Below, one piece after another: positions 23,202-37,035 of a stretch of DNA of 64,000 nt. Positions within the stretch are counted from its first letter, which is position 1; each line of letters opens with the position of its first letter. The translations under genes were made by a program, and so were the position numbers. Below the pieces are notes generated by a model. It did no database searches. It was not told the origin of the DNA and worked only from the letters and a program-made list of their open reading frames with translations. The stretch lies in contig JALRME010000032.1 in assembly GCA_026120035.1 (NCBI GenBank), positions 248,001-312,000 of the forward strand. The letters run 5' to 3'. Source of the DNA: Coleophoma eucalyptorum. Its lineage: Eukaryota; Ascomycota; Leotiomycetes; Helotiales; Dermateaceae.

Positions 23202-24592
23202 ATGTATTTACTCAACAATACCTCCGCTTTCCACGTAAAGTCACCAGCAGACACCTATATCTATGAAATAGTTGCAGACCCAAAGCTAGGTGATGCCTTG
23301 GTCTCGATATCCTCAGATAGTTGTCTGAGGGTACTGAATCCACTGGATCTTAATGGCCAACCAATTCGTGAGATCAAGAAGGTGAATGAGGAGGTTACCT
23401 GTTTGAAGTTTCTGGGCGAGAGTGTCGTTGCAACAGCTGGAAGAGATGGCTTGGTTGGACTTTGGGATTTGAGAAATGGGGAGAAAGTTGGGAGTGTTAG
23501 GAGTGGTAAGTCTTTTCTATTCTCTTGTTGCTATTGAGTATGGTTACCAGGACTATTTATCCACTTGGCCGTGGATTCTTGGAAATACCGAAGGATGCTT
23601 CATGTTTAGATGAAGGATATCAAAGGACATCATGTTACTCTACTCAAATTTTACTGTCACAAAAATATTGGAACCTGATACTAAGTTGGTCCCAGAACAG
23701 AATGCTCCCATATTGTCTCTGGCATGTCTATCACCAAATGGTCTTGCTGTCGGAACAGAGCTCACAAATCACCAAGCAACAGTGTCGATTTGGTAGGCAT
23801 CCTGATCCTCAGTCATCATAGCAAAACTGATCATATCAGGGACACGAGAAATTTGGGACAGACTATGCGACAGTATATAGAAAGCCATAGTGACGATGTC
23901 ACTGAGGTAGTTAAGCCCACTTGGAATTTGTGGATATTTTCTGACAGATTCTAGCTTCAATTCCATCCCTCACACCCCTCGATTCTGCTTTCAGGTTCAA
24001 CCGACGGGCTTGTGAATATTTATAATACAACCATCGAGGACGAAGAAGAAGCTCTTCATCAGACCATCAACCACGGCTCATCAATACACCATGCAGGGTT
24101 TCTGAGCGATGTTGACATCTTTGCTCTATCACATGATGAGAAATTATCAATGTACAAGCTAGTTGTCAATACCGAGGAGTCTGTAGAAGAACCATTGCCA
24201 GTTCCATATGGAGATTTGAGAGAATTGCTAGGAGGAGAGTATGTTGCAAATGTGGTGAGCAGGCCGGATGGTGCTGCTGTGGTTGGAGTCGGGACCCATA
24301 GGTACGTATTCTACTCTCCAGAGAAGGAAGAAAGGAATAGTTCACTGACATCGAGTAGTCGAGAGAGTTTCGATCTTATCCACTTCAATAATAGCCCTCC
24401 TTGGACCTTTGCGCCTGAATCAAAAGTCACATTAGTAGGAGCTCATGGGTCCGAAATCGTGCGATCATTTTGCTTCCTTGACGCGGTATGTAACCTCTTT
24501 ATTTCGTCGTTGGATCTTGCTAATTTCAGTAGCACCAAACAGTTTTGACAGCAGGTGAGGATGGGCAGATAAAAGCTTGGAGGGGTGATTAA
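23202..24592 (+). CDS. WDR89-like WD40 repeat protein
   Basis: Six exons fit: 23202-23505, 23696-23792, 23840-23906, 23955-24301, 24359-24485 and 24533-24592, for 333 residues. WD-type blades are visible: TAGRDGLVGLWDLRNG, VSIWDTRNLG, LSGSTDGLVNIYN and a last TAGEDGQIKAW. The order and length resemble WDR89, a poorly studied seven-blade propeller. The first intron (190 bp) is long for this region but ends in a strong TACTAAG branch site and CAG, giving SVRSEQNAPILSLAC. The 57 bp intron at 24302-24358 is stop-free and keeps frame. Its removal gives GTHSRESFDL. The last acceptor is the second of two nearby AGs, because the first would begin with a stop codon. Confidence 0.82.
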
Positions 24593-24958
24593 TATGGCTC
24601 TAAAAATCAGGAAGTTAAAGCAATACTATACCATATATAGTAACGAAATCGAAGATAAATAAATATGTGTATTTGAGTAACAATTTGTACTTTCCCTTGA
24701 TTGGTGTTGTGATTATCTAACAAAACATTCCGTATTGACATTGAATTTGCTCATGTCGGCCGCTAAAGAGCATCTCGGGACTGTCGCGTGTGTTGCCGAG
24801 ACGAAGATGACAGCTTGAGGGAACAACCAAAACGGACAAAGGACATAGAACCCCGCCACCCATTATGATCACCTCTGTACTCATGAGATGATGACAAAAG
24901 TCCTTCATACAGCTTATCCATTGAGGTAAACCTTTATGCGACGTTGGTCAACCACAAG
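24593..24958. other. Intergenic, hrd3 upstream region
   Basis: About 370 bp hold the WD40 3' end and the probable hrd3 promoter. Nothing else was recognised. Confidence 0.5.
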
Positions 24959-27643
24959 ATGAGGAATTCAAGCCAACGGCTCTGGCCGCTGTTGCTTCGT
25001 AAGTTACCGTTAATGCGACTTTTTGGCCATGCAGCTACTGAAGGGATGATTTAGTACTTCTGCAGATAGCCTTTCCCATTATACATGCCCAGGTTCACAA
25101 TGAATTCGATACCACCAGCGCCGAGGGAAGTCCGCAGCCGTCGGTGGCAGCTCAACCATCTGCTGCCCAAGCAGCATTTCGAGATCAGTCGGAGAGCCAC
25201 AGAGAGGTTGATGGTAGGTAATGGAGGTATGGAACTAGCTGTAACCGCTGATATTGTAGCAGGTGCAGAACTCGTAGACCAGGCGCTTTTCATTCTCCGT
25301 CGATACGATCGATCGATTTCAAAGAGCACATCACGCAAACCAACTGGGCTGCTGGGAACACTAGGCCAATGGATCCTTCAACTCATTCCGCAGGTGTATG
25401 TGCAGGGCCCACCTTCAGAAGGAGAGAAGGTCCATAAGCAGGCCAAAGGTCCGTTATTCGAAGGAGTGCGGTTGCTGGAACAAGCGGCCCAAATGAATAA
25501 TTCTGACGCCATATACCTATTGGCACAAATGAACTTTTTTGGAAACTTCACACATCCAAAGGATTATACAGAAGCATTCAACAGATACCAGCAACTGGCT
25601 ACGATGAGTGGAAATAGTTCGGCGCAGCACATGCTGGGATTCATGTATGCTACAGGCATCGGTGGTGCTGTAGATAGAGATCAGGCAAAAGCTTTGCTAT
25701 ACCATACATTCGCAGCTAAAGGCGGGAACGCAAGATCAGAGATGACTCTCGCCTTCCGATTCCACAGTGGTATTGGGACGGGCCGTAGCTGTGACACAGC
25801 GATCAAGTATTATAAAAATGCAGCAGACAAAGCAATGGCTTGGTACAGATCGGGGCCACCTGGTGGCCAGGCGTGGGTGCCCGACTCTTACCGGCTTGCA
25901 GACGAAGATGGCGGTGTCTATGGTGAAGGAGCAAGTTTCTCTAGTGCTGGGAACAATGCACAAAGAGGTGGTGTCAATTCTGACGCACACGCTGCATTGG
26001 ATGATGTTTTGGAGTACTTGGACTTGATGTCACGAAAAGGTGATTTCAAGGCTACTTTCAGCCTTGGACGGATTCATTACGAAGGTCAGAAAGATCTCCC
26101 GAGGAATTTGAAGAATGCAAAGTGGTATTTTATGAAGGTCGCCAAATTGTACTGGACTCGAGAGGGACGAATTATTGAGAGCGACAAGCCTGGATTGGAG
26201 AAGATTGCTACAAAGGCGGCTGGATATCTCGGACGTATGTTCATGCGAGGCGAGGGAGTTGAGCAGAGCAACGAAAAGGCTCTTATTTGGTACAATAGAG
26301 GACTTAAGAGTGGTGATGCTGGGTCACAATACGGTCTTGGTCTTATGTACTTGCATGGCCTTGGTGTTCCCAAAAATCCGGCCAAAGCGACGGAGCTGTT
26401 CAAGGCTGCTGCCGACCAGGACTACGCCAATGCTCAAGTTGAATTGGGTGCGTTGTATTTGGATCAGGGTACTGCAAGCGATATAAGTGCCGCCAACCAG
26501 TACTTCGAGCGTGCATCAAGATATGGTCATATCGAAGCTTATTACTACCTTGCTGAGCTTATCAATTATGGCGTTGGACGAGATCGAAGCTGTGGACTTG
26601 CGACAGCATATTATAAAAACGTTGCCGAAAAGGCAGAGCCTCTGCTTTCATCATTCGCCGAAGCGAATAAGGCTTATGATGAAGGAGACTATGAACTCGC
26701 CCTGGTTGATTATATGCTAGCAGCTGAGCAGGGCTATGAGAAGGGGCAGGCGAATGTGGCATATATGCTAGACCAACAGAAGTCAAAATGGTCCTTGGCA
26801 CCGGGATTCCTCTTCCCAGACACCCGACCATCGCTATTACAAAACGCAGCACTTGCTTTGATCTACTGGACGCGATCAGCCAAGCAGACAAACATTGACT
26901 CTATGGTGAAGATGGGTGACTATTATCTTCATGGTACTGGCACACATGCCGACATGGAGAAAGCAGCAGCATGCTATACAGGAGCATCAGAGTTCCACCA
27001 GAGTGCTCAGGCGTTGTACAATCTCGGTTGGATGCATGAGAATGGCATTGGCCTTAACCAAGATTTCCATCTTGCGAAGCGCTTCTACGACCAAGCCTTG
27101 GAGACGAACGAGGAGGCCTATCTGCCAGTAACTTTGAGCTTGTTCAAGTTGCGAATCAGAAGTGCTTGGAATACGTTGACTCATGGAAGTGTCAATTCCA
27201 TTGAGGACGAACCAAGTAAGTTGTCTTTCTATCATCTCTTCCCTATTACTAACAAAGTTCTAGCGCCGAAGAAACAGTGGTCCCTTGCTGAATGGATCAC
27301 CAACTTCCTTCAAGACGACCACCCATACTACGCAGATAACCACGACTATCTCCCTGACAGTGAGCCAATGCCAGGAGGAGATGCCGACGGCCTCTACGAA
27401 GACTTTATCGATGATGGTCTCCTTGAGTCTTTCATCATCATTGGACTTGCTGCTGCATTGGTCTTTTTGATCTACTATCGCCAGCAACATCGGCTCGCCC
27501 ATCGCAATAACGAAGACGCAGCCCAAAACCAGGATCAGCAGGCCCAAGCTCCTCTGCCTGGGCAGCAAGCAGATGGCGGATTCTTCCCTCGGCCTGGCGA
27601 TCCAGATTTCGCTAACTGGGCTGCGGGTGGTATTGGACACTAG
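24959..27643 (+). CDS. hrd3: Hrd3/Sel1L-like ERAD adaptor
   Basis: Four exons fit: 24959-24998, 25070-25213, 25263-27215 and 27264-27643, for 838 residues. The short first exon plus exon 2 encode a signal peptide (LWPLLLPFPIIHAQ), which the long frame starting at 25085 misses because it uses another register there. The lumenal part is a string of Sel1/TPR-like repeats (MLGFMYATGIGG, GRMFMRGEGVEQ, GLMYLHGLGVPKN, LGWMHENGIGL). A single membrane helix near the C-terminus (SFIIIGLAAALVFLIYY) precedes a Gln/Ala-rich cytosolic tail. Hrd3 presents misfolded ER proteins to the Hrd1 ubiquitin ligase. The last intron is 48 bp, in frame and stop-free. GTAAGT, CTAAC and TAG mark it well. Confidence 0.9.
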
Positions 27644-28579
27644 ATGATGTGGTTTTACATTGCAGATATGTGTATATAGGGAGTTCACATGTATTCATAG
27701 GATTGTGCAAATGAGTAAATGGAGAAATTATCTCAATCATTCACCTCAACAGGTAGCTACTGGCCTTCAGTAACACTTACACCCGCTGTTTACATGTGAA
27801 GCCAATAATATTCCTAACGTGGTATATGTACCTTACTACCTCTGCAGTCTCGAGATCTCTACCTTCCTTCGTGTCATCTTAACCAAAGGAGCTATGTTTA
27901 CTGTTGTGGGGTGAAATGAATCCTTTTCCTGTCTGCTGGCTACGTAGCAATCAAGCTTCCATTCAACTCAATACAACTCGACTGGACTCGAAGGTTAAAC
28001 CTGCACTGAGACTGGTTTACAAAGACCTCTCTAATGCTTCCGTAGGGCGGGCTGAAGTGGTGAGAATCCTCGTACGTCTATATCTAAAGCCTGTTCGGTT
28101 TTTTGTATCTCCCCTCTACGTTTCGATCGCTTAAAAAAGGGCTAGAGGATATTATTTAGTGTCCATTGGTCTTCGGCATGCTCCACTTCACGTTATCTTG
28201 CTAATTCTTTACTCTTTATATTTTACTTGGTCTTAAGGCTTCTCGGGTCTTATCTGTCTCCTTCTATGTTGATTCTTGTCCTTATTCCTAAATAAAATTC
28301 CGATACTAGAAGGTATGTTTTGCATGTATGTGCATGCGCACATCTAACTGTGCGCCAAAATCTTACGGGGGACTCCTGTACCACCATGTCAATCTACCGA
28401 AGACGGCATCTTTATATCATGCCTTATCCAATTCTATATATGTCCCCAAGCCCATCGGATCAGGATAAGAATCCACCCACGCTATTGCCCAAGTCAAGGT
28501 CTCAATTCAGACCTTCCTCCCCTCCAGAGAAATAAAAGGAATGTCGGTATCAAACGCGTGATCCATCTCTATCTTTTTA
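27644..28579. other. Intergenic between convergent hrd3 and glucanase
   Basis: About 940 bp, AT-rich, with no supportable gene. Confidence 0.6.
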
Positions 28580-30105
28580 TCAAGCAGAGCAGATGGCAGA
28601 GAACTGCCTACTCGTCAACGGCTGAGGGAAGACGCCCGCATCAATAAGCTTGAATGCATCCCACTCCCCTGCACCCTCTGTCTTGAAATTCCAAAACACC
28701 CACCCTCTCGTCTGGCTCTCGAATGCTTCTAGCTGCGCCTCGATATAACCGCGCATATCGTTCTTGAATGTCGTGGACCAGGTGCTGATATCCGAGATGC
28801 CGTTGCAAGATCCTACATAGGTAGAATCAGGGTAGGATCCATCGTATCGCGAGCCGACGCCGTAACCATTGAGGTAGGGTGCGCAGTCCGTCATTGCGGC
28901 GGTCCATTCACCAACCACAACCCACTTGTCTGTCCCTGACGCATAGGACCAGACGTTGTTGCAGACATATTGGCGATGCTGCCAGGGTTGCATGGCGACA
29001 AATTCGTTGGTGAAAACTTGATATTCATGGTGGTCGACAACCACTATTTTCAAATATCTAAGTCAGCAATCTTGTTGTTTATTTTCCTACCAAATGGAAT
29101 GAAATGGTGGATTCCTTACCATTCTGCGCATTATTATCTGATGGCGACAGGACGCCATTCCACTGACTTGGTGACACAAACGCATCATGGATCATAACTG
29201 GCGTATCACTAACCGCTCTCACCTGCCCAAACCCATCCCGATAAAATTGGGTGAGCTCACCCATATTCAGCTCGGATCCTAATGGTTCATTCAGAAGCTC
29301 AATTGCCACTATCACATCTTGATATTGCGCTTGCGCATACTTGGTTGTAATCTGCTCTAGCACCCCTAACGTCTGCGCCGTGGTATCGCCCTGTTGAAAT
29401 CCTGGAGTTGCTACTTTGTGTCCGCTGTTATCAAACCCATTCTGTGATCCTGGAGCACCGTGTAGGTCGATCCAGATCTTGAGACCCGTAGCACGCGCCC
29501 AGTCGATTGCCGCATCGATATATGGTGCAGCGCCTTGCACGTACGGCTCTCCGTCCAGAAGAGCATAGGCCCAGTAGCCGATGGGGATACGGACGGTATT
29601 GAAACCGGAGTCGGCGATCTTTTGGAAGTCGGCAAATGTGCACCAAGTATCCCACTGAGTGAGGGTCATAGACGTCAGCAGATATTTACACAATGCCAGA
29701 ACTCGGCTCGGTTGGAGTATAGTTTCGACTCCGCGAGATAGAACACTTACATGTGGTCGCAAGATGGCTAGAGCTGCTTCACTGCCAAGTTTCTCTCCAA
29801 GCGTATATTCATCCACAATGCCGAGGGATTGATCAAGGGGTTGGAATATCGAGGGTGTGATCCATGGCTCAAGGACAAGCCAACCTCCAATACTCACGCC
29901 GCGTACCGTCTCGGTTCCAAATGAGAAACCTGGAGTACGTTTGGAGAATTGTCCTCTGTTATTATCAGTATTGATTGTGGTATGGGTAACGTAAGGTAGG
30001 ATCGGCGTGGATGCGTAAGGCTGGGAAGAAAACTTACGTGGTGGGCACAGCGGCTGCGAGACCACTGGCGAGCAGAAAGCTCGCCAAAGTACTCTTAAAA
30101 AACAT
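28580..30105 (-). CDS. Secreted GH5 exo-beta-1,3-glucanase
   Basis: Four exons (30105-30038, 29955-29751, 29654-29120 and 29043-28580) give 423 residues. A signal peptide (FLLASGLAAAVP) and a Kex2-type KR at about residues 28-29 point to a secreted, processed enzyme. GH5 landmarks are RGVSIGGWLVLEPW, FNTVRIPIGYWA, the acid/base Glu near residue 214 in LLNEP, and the nucleophile Glu near residue 315 in VVGEWTAA. This set matches fungal Exg1/ExgA, which trims beta-1,3-glucan in the cell wall or from food glucan. Its introns (76-96 bp) are longer than most here. The upstream 350 bp are purine-rich. Confidence 0.93.
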
Positions 30106-33079
30106 GACAGCTGCAAAAAGGGAAATGGGTATTAAGAATTAGAAGAATCAATAGACAAGACCTCCAATCATGGGTGATAGACTGAACGAGTGAAACACAA
30201 AAACGAGTGGTGTGTTTGGGTCTATAGTGGCTGGACTGGTGATAGAGCAAACACCAGAGGATGGCAGGATGAAAGGACGGAAGGATGAAAAGGGTCAGAG
30301 GGAAGGGAGGGAGAGCGAAGAGAAAAGGGCCCTTCTGGGTAGGGATGAGGATATTGGTTGGACATCTCTCCAAGGTGTTTCTGGGAAACAAGGAAGCTCC
30401 ATACCAGCCTTGCCCCAACGTCAGTGTCCAAGTGGTGAACAGCTAGCTACTGTACGAATGTAGCAGGTCGTGTGGATCCGGGCCTGAAGCTAAAAGATGG
30501 TCCAGGTCCCTTGAACGCAGGACAGCTGGTCCCTGTCGTGGGGTGGGGTGGATGGAATGGATGGAATGGATGGACCAGTGGAGTCCGGCAGTGCAGTAGC
30601 AGTACAGTTCAATCCTATGCAGTAAAGATGACAATACACTTTGTCATAGCCCACTCGGTCCCAAACAATACTGTACAGTAGTACGGTAGTAGGCTGTCCA
30701 CTAACCACCACTACCACCACTGCCCGTATGCACCTTGTTGGCGCCAGTCTGGTTGATGCTGTTGATACTGCAGCGGTCCAGGCTATACGGGAACTTAGTT
30801 CACATGCTGCTTAGCCGATGGCTGAGCTGCGCTGAGACGATTGTCATCTCCTTGGCTCGTGGCTAGTGCAGGGGTTCCCGCAACCGTAGCTTTGGACGGT
30901 AGATGATCGGCACCAAATGGCGTCAGAGAAGCAACCAAGGTATGGAGGGAGAGGGAGAGGGATGGAGAGGGATACAGAGGAATGAAGGATTATCATCTCC
31001 ATCATTGGAAGCCACCGTCGTCGGGTGGCTTGGTGGGTGAAGGGGATTGTGATAAGCACCCAGACAACGCCAATCACAGTTTCCCGTGCCACGAGCCAGC
31101 CACTACCGTCGGGCTACGGGATTAGTTGGTGAAGCTGCAGACAGGAAATCTTGCTTATGCAGGACCGACACGAGAGTTTATTTTAGTTCACTGTTGGCGG
31201 GTGTCTTTCGGTCTTGATCGCTCTCTGCAATAGTGTAATGGTAATGGCCGCTGGAAAACATTGGGAAGAAGGAAGGGATGATTAGACGGGGCAAAAGATG
31301 GAGTTCATCTCAAACATCAAACATTCTCAGACGCGAAGATGAATAAGTCTAAAGCTTATCTGGCCTGGGCGCTTCTACCACCGTTATGCGCCGACTTTTC
31401 TCTGCTTCTCACAGTTGTGCATGCATTTGCCATAGGCCCATCCTGTCGAGCGAAGCGCGCGAAGAAAGACTTGCCTCTTCCTTTTCCCTACCCGTCTCTC
31501 GACTCGTGGATATCGCACGCTCAATCCACCCATAAACCAACCTGCAGCAGCATGCCCAACCCCCTGACAGGGAAGAGGATCATTATGCATAATCCTCCGT
31601 AGCTTATCGACCGGGTTTGAAGTTGTGGGCTGGGGCTGGGATTGCAGTCCCCACTCTGCTGTGGGTGTAGCAAGCAGAGGCAAATGGCTGGACAACGCTA
31701 GCCATGAAAACTTGCTTAGGGAACTTACAAGCCTCGCAAAGTGGTCGGTGTCAGTCGATCACTTATTGCCACTCTATTCCAGGAGATACACGTTGATCTC
31801 AGTGCATTGTGATGAGCATCTGAACAGGCACGACAGGGAGATATCTCAAGTGACATGCTTCACTGGCTTTCTCCTCGGTTGCTGACTAATCATATGTTGC
31901 CAAAAGCTGTCACTTCCAACGTCTTCTTTTAACGTCCAACCTTTTTGAAAGTCTTCAGACCGAAACAAATACAAGCAAGACATCTATCGGTGATAATTCT
32001 TTGATAGTTGCCTCAGACTCAATTACTTTGCAACAGCCATGCTCTCAAACTTCACCTCATGCGATATGCTTGTCAAGGCTCCTGAATTTGATTAAGAACT
32101 TCTCTTCTCTACAAACCAGACAGTAAGGATGCAAGATGCAAGATGCAAGAGATGTCTGTTGTATTTTGAACCAATAGTGTTTCTACAAAGGACGACTCTA
32201 ATGGCAATGCTTACTCTTCTGCTTTTTCTTTCTTTTCCTTTCCATTCTTTACACGAATGCCTGTGGATGTGGTCATCTGATTGCTATGGGACAATTGTGG
32301 AATGCTTTCGTATACTCTTGTTAGTTGCAATATGTTCTTGTACTATTCCCAGCCTTGTCTTGTAAGGCAGAAAGTTCACATGCAACAACAGATCCTGTAG
32401 CTCAGTCTGGACTTGTCCGGCAACTGGGCAATGGCAATTGAAGAGGATAGCAGGAGATTTTCTTTATATTCAAGCCTTATATCATATCTCTTTAATACAG
32501 AGAATCTTGATATAGTAAAAGTGTCAGACGACTGCCTCCAAGCCATTCGTGGTTAAAAAAGATCCTGCTCTGCTATATCCCAAGCTTTGGCTTCATGGAG
32601 CCCTCATAAATTGGGTGATTCATGTATTGCACCTCCGAATATATGTGTATCTAGTACATAGAAGGCCCTTTTATTCTTGAACTCTCAAGCCATCAAGGGA
32701 CTTGACAGAGGGACCTTCTCAGGAGAAATACCACGTGATAGTGGGATTCTTAGTATCACGTACTATCTCAAGGAAATGCAACTCACCTTGAGTTTTATTC
32801 CACTGGCCAAACCCATAATTAGCCGAGAATCTCCTACGGGCGTCTTCGCGTTCGCGTTTCTTGTGACAGCCAAACTTCGTTTGTGAGGTTATACCCAAGC
32901 TTTACTTATTACTGAATTCCATCCCTGTCACATTGCAAGACATCTTTTCGACGATTCATTTTCACTGCCATTGCATCTAGGCATTTATGTCAACATATCA
33001 ATTTCTATTGAGAGTAAGATCGATTTGTTGTGATTAGGCTCCTCACAGAAGCTTTGGGGATGGGCATAGCTCGCGTACT
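30106..33079. other. Long gene-poor stretch
   Basis: About 3 kb between the divergent glucanase and orphan genes. It includes a purine-rich tract near 30.28-30.33 kb, an imperfect ATGGAATGG tandem at 30550-30573 and a three-unit GATGCAA repeat at 32128-32148. Small frames have no recognisable motif. A CACGTG occurs near 32.73 kb. Confidence 0.55.
32128..32148. repeat. GATGCAA x3 tandem repeat
   Basis: Three perfect 7-base units in intergenic DNA. A short microsatellite-like tract, probably without function. Confidence 0.7.
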
Positions 33080-36000
33080 ATGCGACGAAATAGATCGAGT
33101 TGCGTCTTGCAGGCTCAAAATACTGCAATTGAACAATCGCCCCGACGATCTCGTCGGCCTAGTGAAGCATCAACAATACCTCAAATCATGGCTAGCACCA
33201 TGCGGATCCACGTCGGCGCTCTCCAAGATACGACCTCTAAGCGCACCAACTTCAAGCTTCTGACGCGCGAGCAACAGCAACAACAAGAACGTAAAGACTT
33301 CTACAACTTCATCAGCTCACCGATTGCAGCAGTTGCAAGAATACATCCAAGCGAGGTCACTTCAAATCGGAAGCCTCCAAAGCATATCTCTGAGCTCTTT
33401 ACCACCCCGCATCGACGCAAGGTCCTCGAGTTGAATGGCTTGATTCCCAATGAGAACGAAGAGCTTGCGTATTTACGAGTAAACAGCATCTCACCTCAGC
33501 AAATTCATGAGCTTCGTGCACGAAAGGAGGTTTCAAGTCTGCGTATCACTGTTGGGCTTCCACCTGGAGACGTCAAGCCTCTTCGAGCTCTTATCATTGA
33601 TGAGTGGGAAGAGATAAAGGCTATGGATAGTTTCAGCGCAGAAGATGCCTTTCCAATATGCCATGATGAGGCAACTATTACTGAGAACTGTGAGAGAGGT
33701 GATGAATGCACACCTGTAAGTCTTCCCTCAAAGCTGTGAACACCCCAATACTATCCTACACTTGAGTTCACCTCAAAAGGTCTTACTTCAGGGCTAACCT
33801 TTTTATTTAGTACAGCATTGCTAACCCAGAGGAACCCGTTGAACGTTCTGCGAATGCTGATGTTGTTAATACTATTTCTGCTGATAGTACTACTTCTATT
33901 GAGGTTCCTCCTGGTACAATTTCTCAAAGTAGTAGTTCCAGTACTACTATTGTTCATAATTCTAATGCTGAAGTCGTTGGAGATTCTGCTTGCCCTGTTC
34001 ATCACTCTGCTCACCAAAGCATGATAACCGGACATGAAGCTTCATCTCAAGGAAATGAGCCAACTCCAAAGAAGAAGCCCATTACTATCTCACTCAAGTC
34101 GCCAATCAATAAAGACAAAGATCTTCCTCCAACACCTCAATTTGATGTTGTATGTGACCTCTGAACATTCAATCATATATTGCTGACAATTCAATCACAG
34201 ATTTCCAACTTGTCTTCTACAGAGAAAGACTTTCCAGCGAAACCTGCTCTTCGATCACAGTATTCGCCGAATAAGCGACTTAGTGTTCTCGATGCCACCG
34301 ACTTCGAGGCCAAGTCGCCCACCTTTACATCCAAATTCCAGATCTTGCCACCTACAGACTCTGCAAACGGCTCAGACAAGGAAACTGCAAAGACGGAGAG
34401 CTTGAGCTCGTCTTCATCCAATCACTCCTTGAAATCCAATTATTCGGGCAAGGTGCATGTTGCCCAAGCCGTCACTATGCAGCGAGCAGTGCCACGTTTG
34501 GTTAACATTACAAAGCCGAGAGCTACCAGAACTAGTCTGATGCGCCAAAATATAAACCGCTCGCCATCTGTCGAGGAGAAGAAGTCTCGCAAGCATGCGC
34601 TAACAGCGGGCTCATCTAAACAACGACCTGCATCTGCTAGCCATCTTACCAGCAAGAATGGCAGCCCCGCCCAACGATTCAATAAATCACACTCCACTGC
34701 TATGACCATTGGCATTGCCTCAGATAAGGCTGGTCTCCTGGATAAGAAGGTCCGGTTCACTCATCAAGCTTCTAGATCTATATCGACTATTGTGGATGAC
34801 GACCAGTCACCATCGCGCGGACTGACAGACTTCCCATCTGGCAGCACTATTCACGAATTTGTTGCAGATGATAAGAACTCAAAGCACAAAGACTGGTCTG
34901 CACGTTATTCCAATGGCTATGGTATGGAAATGAAGAAGTCCAGTGATGCTGAGAAATACATCATGGGCTTAAAGAGTTCCAGCCCTGCTGATCAACCCAC
35001 TCCAGTACTTGGCCAGGGTATTTTACGACAAGACTTTGCAGTCGCCTCTATTGACTCAACCGATAATCATGCAACTACGCGTCGACAGGCAAGGGTTCAA
35101 GTCCAGCTCAATACACAACATGTTGATAATGGAGATAAATCAAAGAAGAGAGAAAGCTTTGTCACAGGATCAACCTCAACTTATGTTGGTGCTGGTCTAC
35201 GTAAGCCGAGCCGTATTCCTCGTCGAAGCGACGGACTGGAAACAACTCCTCGAGAGATAACTCGGGTTGGGACCGTTGCAAAGCAACCTACTGGCATACC
35301 TGCTCAATCTGGCCTCTCTGCTTGTTCTGACACATCCTCACATCCACCACGTACTTCTTCACTGCCAAACTCGCCAGCTAACGTAGCACACAGCTCTCCA
35401 GTAACCGTTCCTCGACCTTGGGTTACAAAGCCACCTGTGTATATCCCCAAGCAGGCCGTTGTTGACCGCCTATGTCGTCCCACAAATGCTAGCACAGCTC
35501 GCCAGACTTCCTCGCGGTTCTCCCTACGTCAAGGTGAGAAGAGCTCAGCTCATGCTAAGCAAAGCCCTATCAAGAACGCTGGAATTTCAAAAATCAAGAA
35601 AGCTACGTCAGTCCAGACGCTTCACAAGGCAGCAACTATTTCTTCTATGGGTAAGCTGGGAAAGAGTTGGACATCTAGGGCTCGTTCTTTAATTGGTCGT
35701 CGTCGCTGTAATATAGAAGGACCAAAGCTTGAAATCAGCAGTTATGAAAGCTCTTCGGTCAGTCTGTCATCGTCGACTACCACCTCTATGGCTGTTGCCC
35801 ATTCCCAAGATAGCGGTATGGATCATGAAGATAAGTGCATACTCGATATTCCCGTCAAGCAGATAGCAGCTACCAAGTCAGATCCCGTTCAGCCCCACAA
35901 CACAGATCCGGTAGATAAGATGGCAAATGAAAAGTCAGAGCGTGACCGACACGAAGATATAGCAGCTAGGAGAGCCCATGTTCGAACCAATGCAGACCGC

Positions 36001-36546
36001 GCTGCTACTGTACGACAAACCAGAGCCGCACCTTTTGTGGGCGGAGGCGATGAACCTCCTACCCCTCCTTCAACAAACAATGGTCCTCGAGGACATTATG
36101 CTGAAGCTGGGGAAGAGATCAGTAATGACGATCTGATTGAGAGCGTCGAGCGCGACGAAGATGAGCATGCCGCTACCGCTGACATAAACAGTGCCATCCA
36201 CCAAGACGAGATCAACGACGGTGAGCGTGAGGGCTTAACCAGTATTCGAGCCGATCACGCCGAGGATCCAAGTGTTTCTGAGATGTACGACTCTATGTTC
36301 CGCCTTTCTGAAGAAGCCCTTAGCCGAGTCATAGCCATCACCCAACGCATGGAAGAAGGTTACACACGAGAGCGAGCCTTCGTAGCCATTGAGGAACTCG
36401 GCAGGCTCATCATCGACGCTCGGGAATTGAGAACCACAACCATCGAATGGAACCGCATTGCAGCTGAGACGATTGCTAACGCTGTCAATGTTGCTGGTGA
36501 AACTGCAGAGAGTTTCGAGGCCCTGGCCCGAGATATGCATTTGTGA
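33080..36546 (+). CDS. Large Ser-rich orphan protein
   Basis: Three exons (33080-33715, 33811-34149 and 34201-36546; introns 95 and 51 bp, both phase 0) give 1106 residues. The N-terminal part has a compact-looking block (HRRKVLELNGLIPNENEEL, then ITVGLPPGDVKPLRALI). The centre, about 600 residues, is Ser/Thr/Pro/Lys-rich, with a LPPTPQFDV-like segment and many basic SP/TP sites, and is likely disordered. The C-terminal about 90 residues are helical (SEMYDSMFRLSEEALSRVI and AIEELGRLIIDARELR). No family was recognised. SP/TP and LPPTP motifs suggest regulation by phosphorylation or binding to SH3-type partners (inference). An in-frame ATG at 33188 is an alternative start. Confidence 0.72.
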
Positions 36547-37030
36547 GAGGGGACTTGAGTGCAGGCTTGTATAATTTTAGTTGGGTTTGTATATGGTATG
36601 ATGATATGAGATCACGACTTTACAGACTGCGGTCTTCGAGGGAAGATGAGCCTTACACTTTTCTGTTTGATTTTAAGGTATCAGGTGGCACGACTTACAT
36701 GAGACATAGTCTTTTCTCTGAGGGCAGCTGCACTATTCTTTCCTGTCTGTTGGAGTATATGAGAACAATTTCGCACAAATCGACAGCCTGGAAAACTTGA
36801 TTTTCTTGAGGATTGAGCTTGGGAGGCAGCTTTGAACTTGTATATGGAATGTTTGAGTAGAGACAAAGAGGAACCCGGGAAAAATACAAAGTATTTTTAT
36901 TTTATGTGATATTGCCCCTACAAGTGACTAAGTGGGATATCGTAATTATCAATCACCTGTTCTACAGCTTCGTGCCATCATCGAGCACTTCAAAAATCGC
37001 ACGCCTATTGCTGTCTCAGTTCCAAGAAAA
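36547..37030. other. Intergenic
   Basis: About 480 bp of AT-rich DNA between the orphan gene and the WSC remnant. No gene seen. Confidence 0.5.
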
Positions 37031-37035
37031 GTAAA

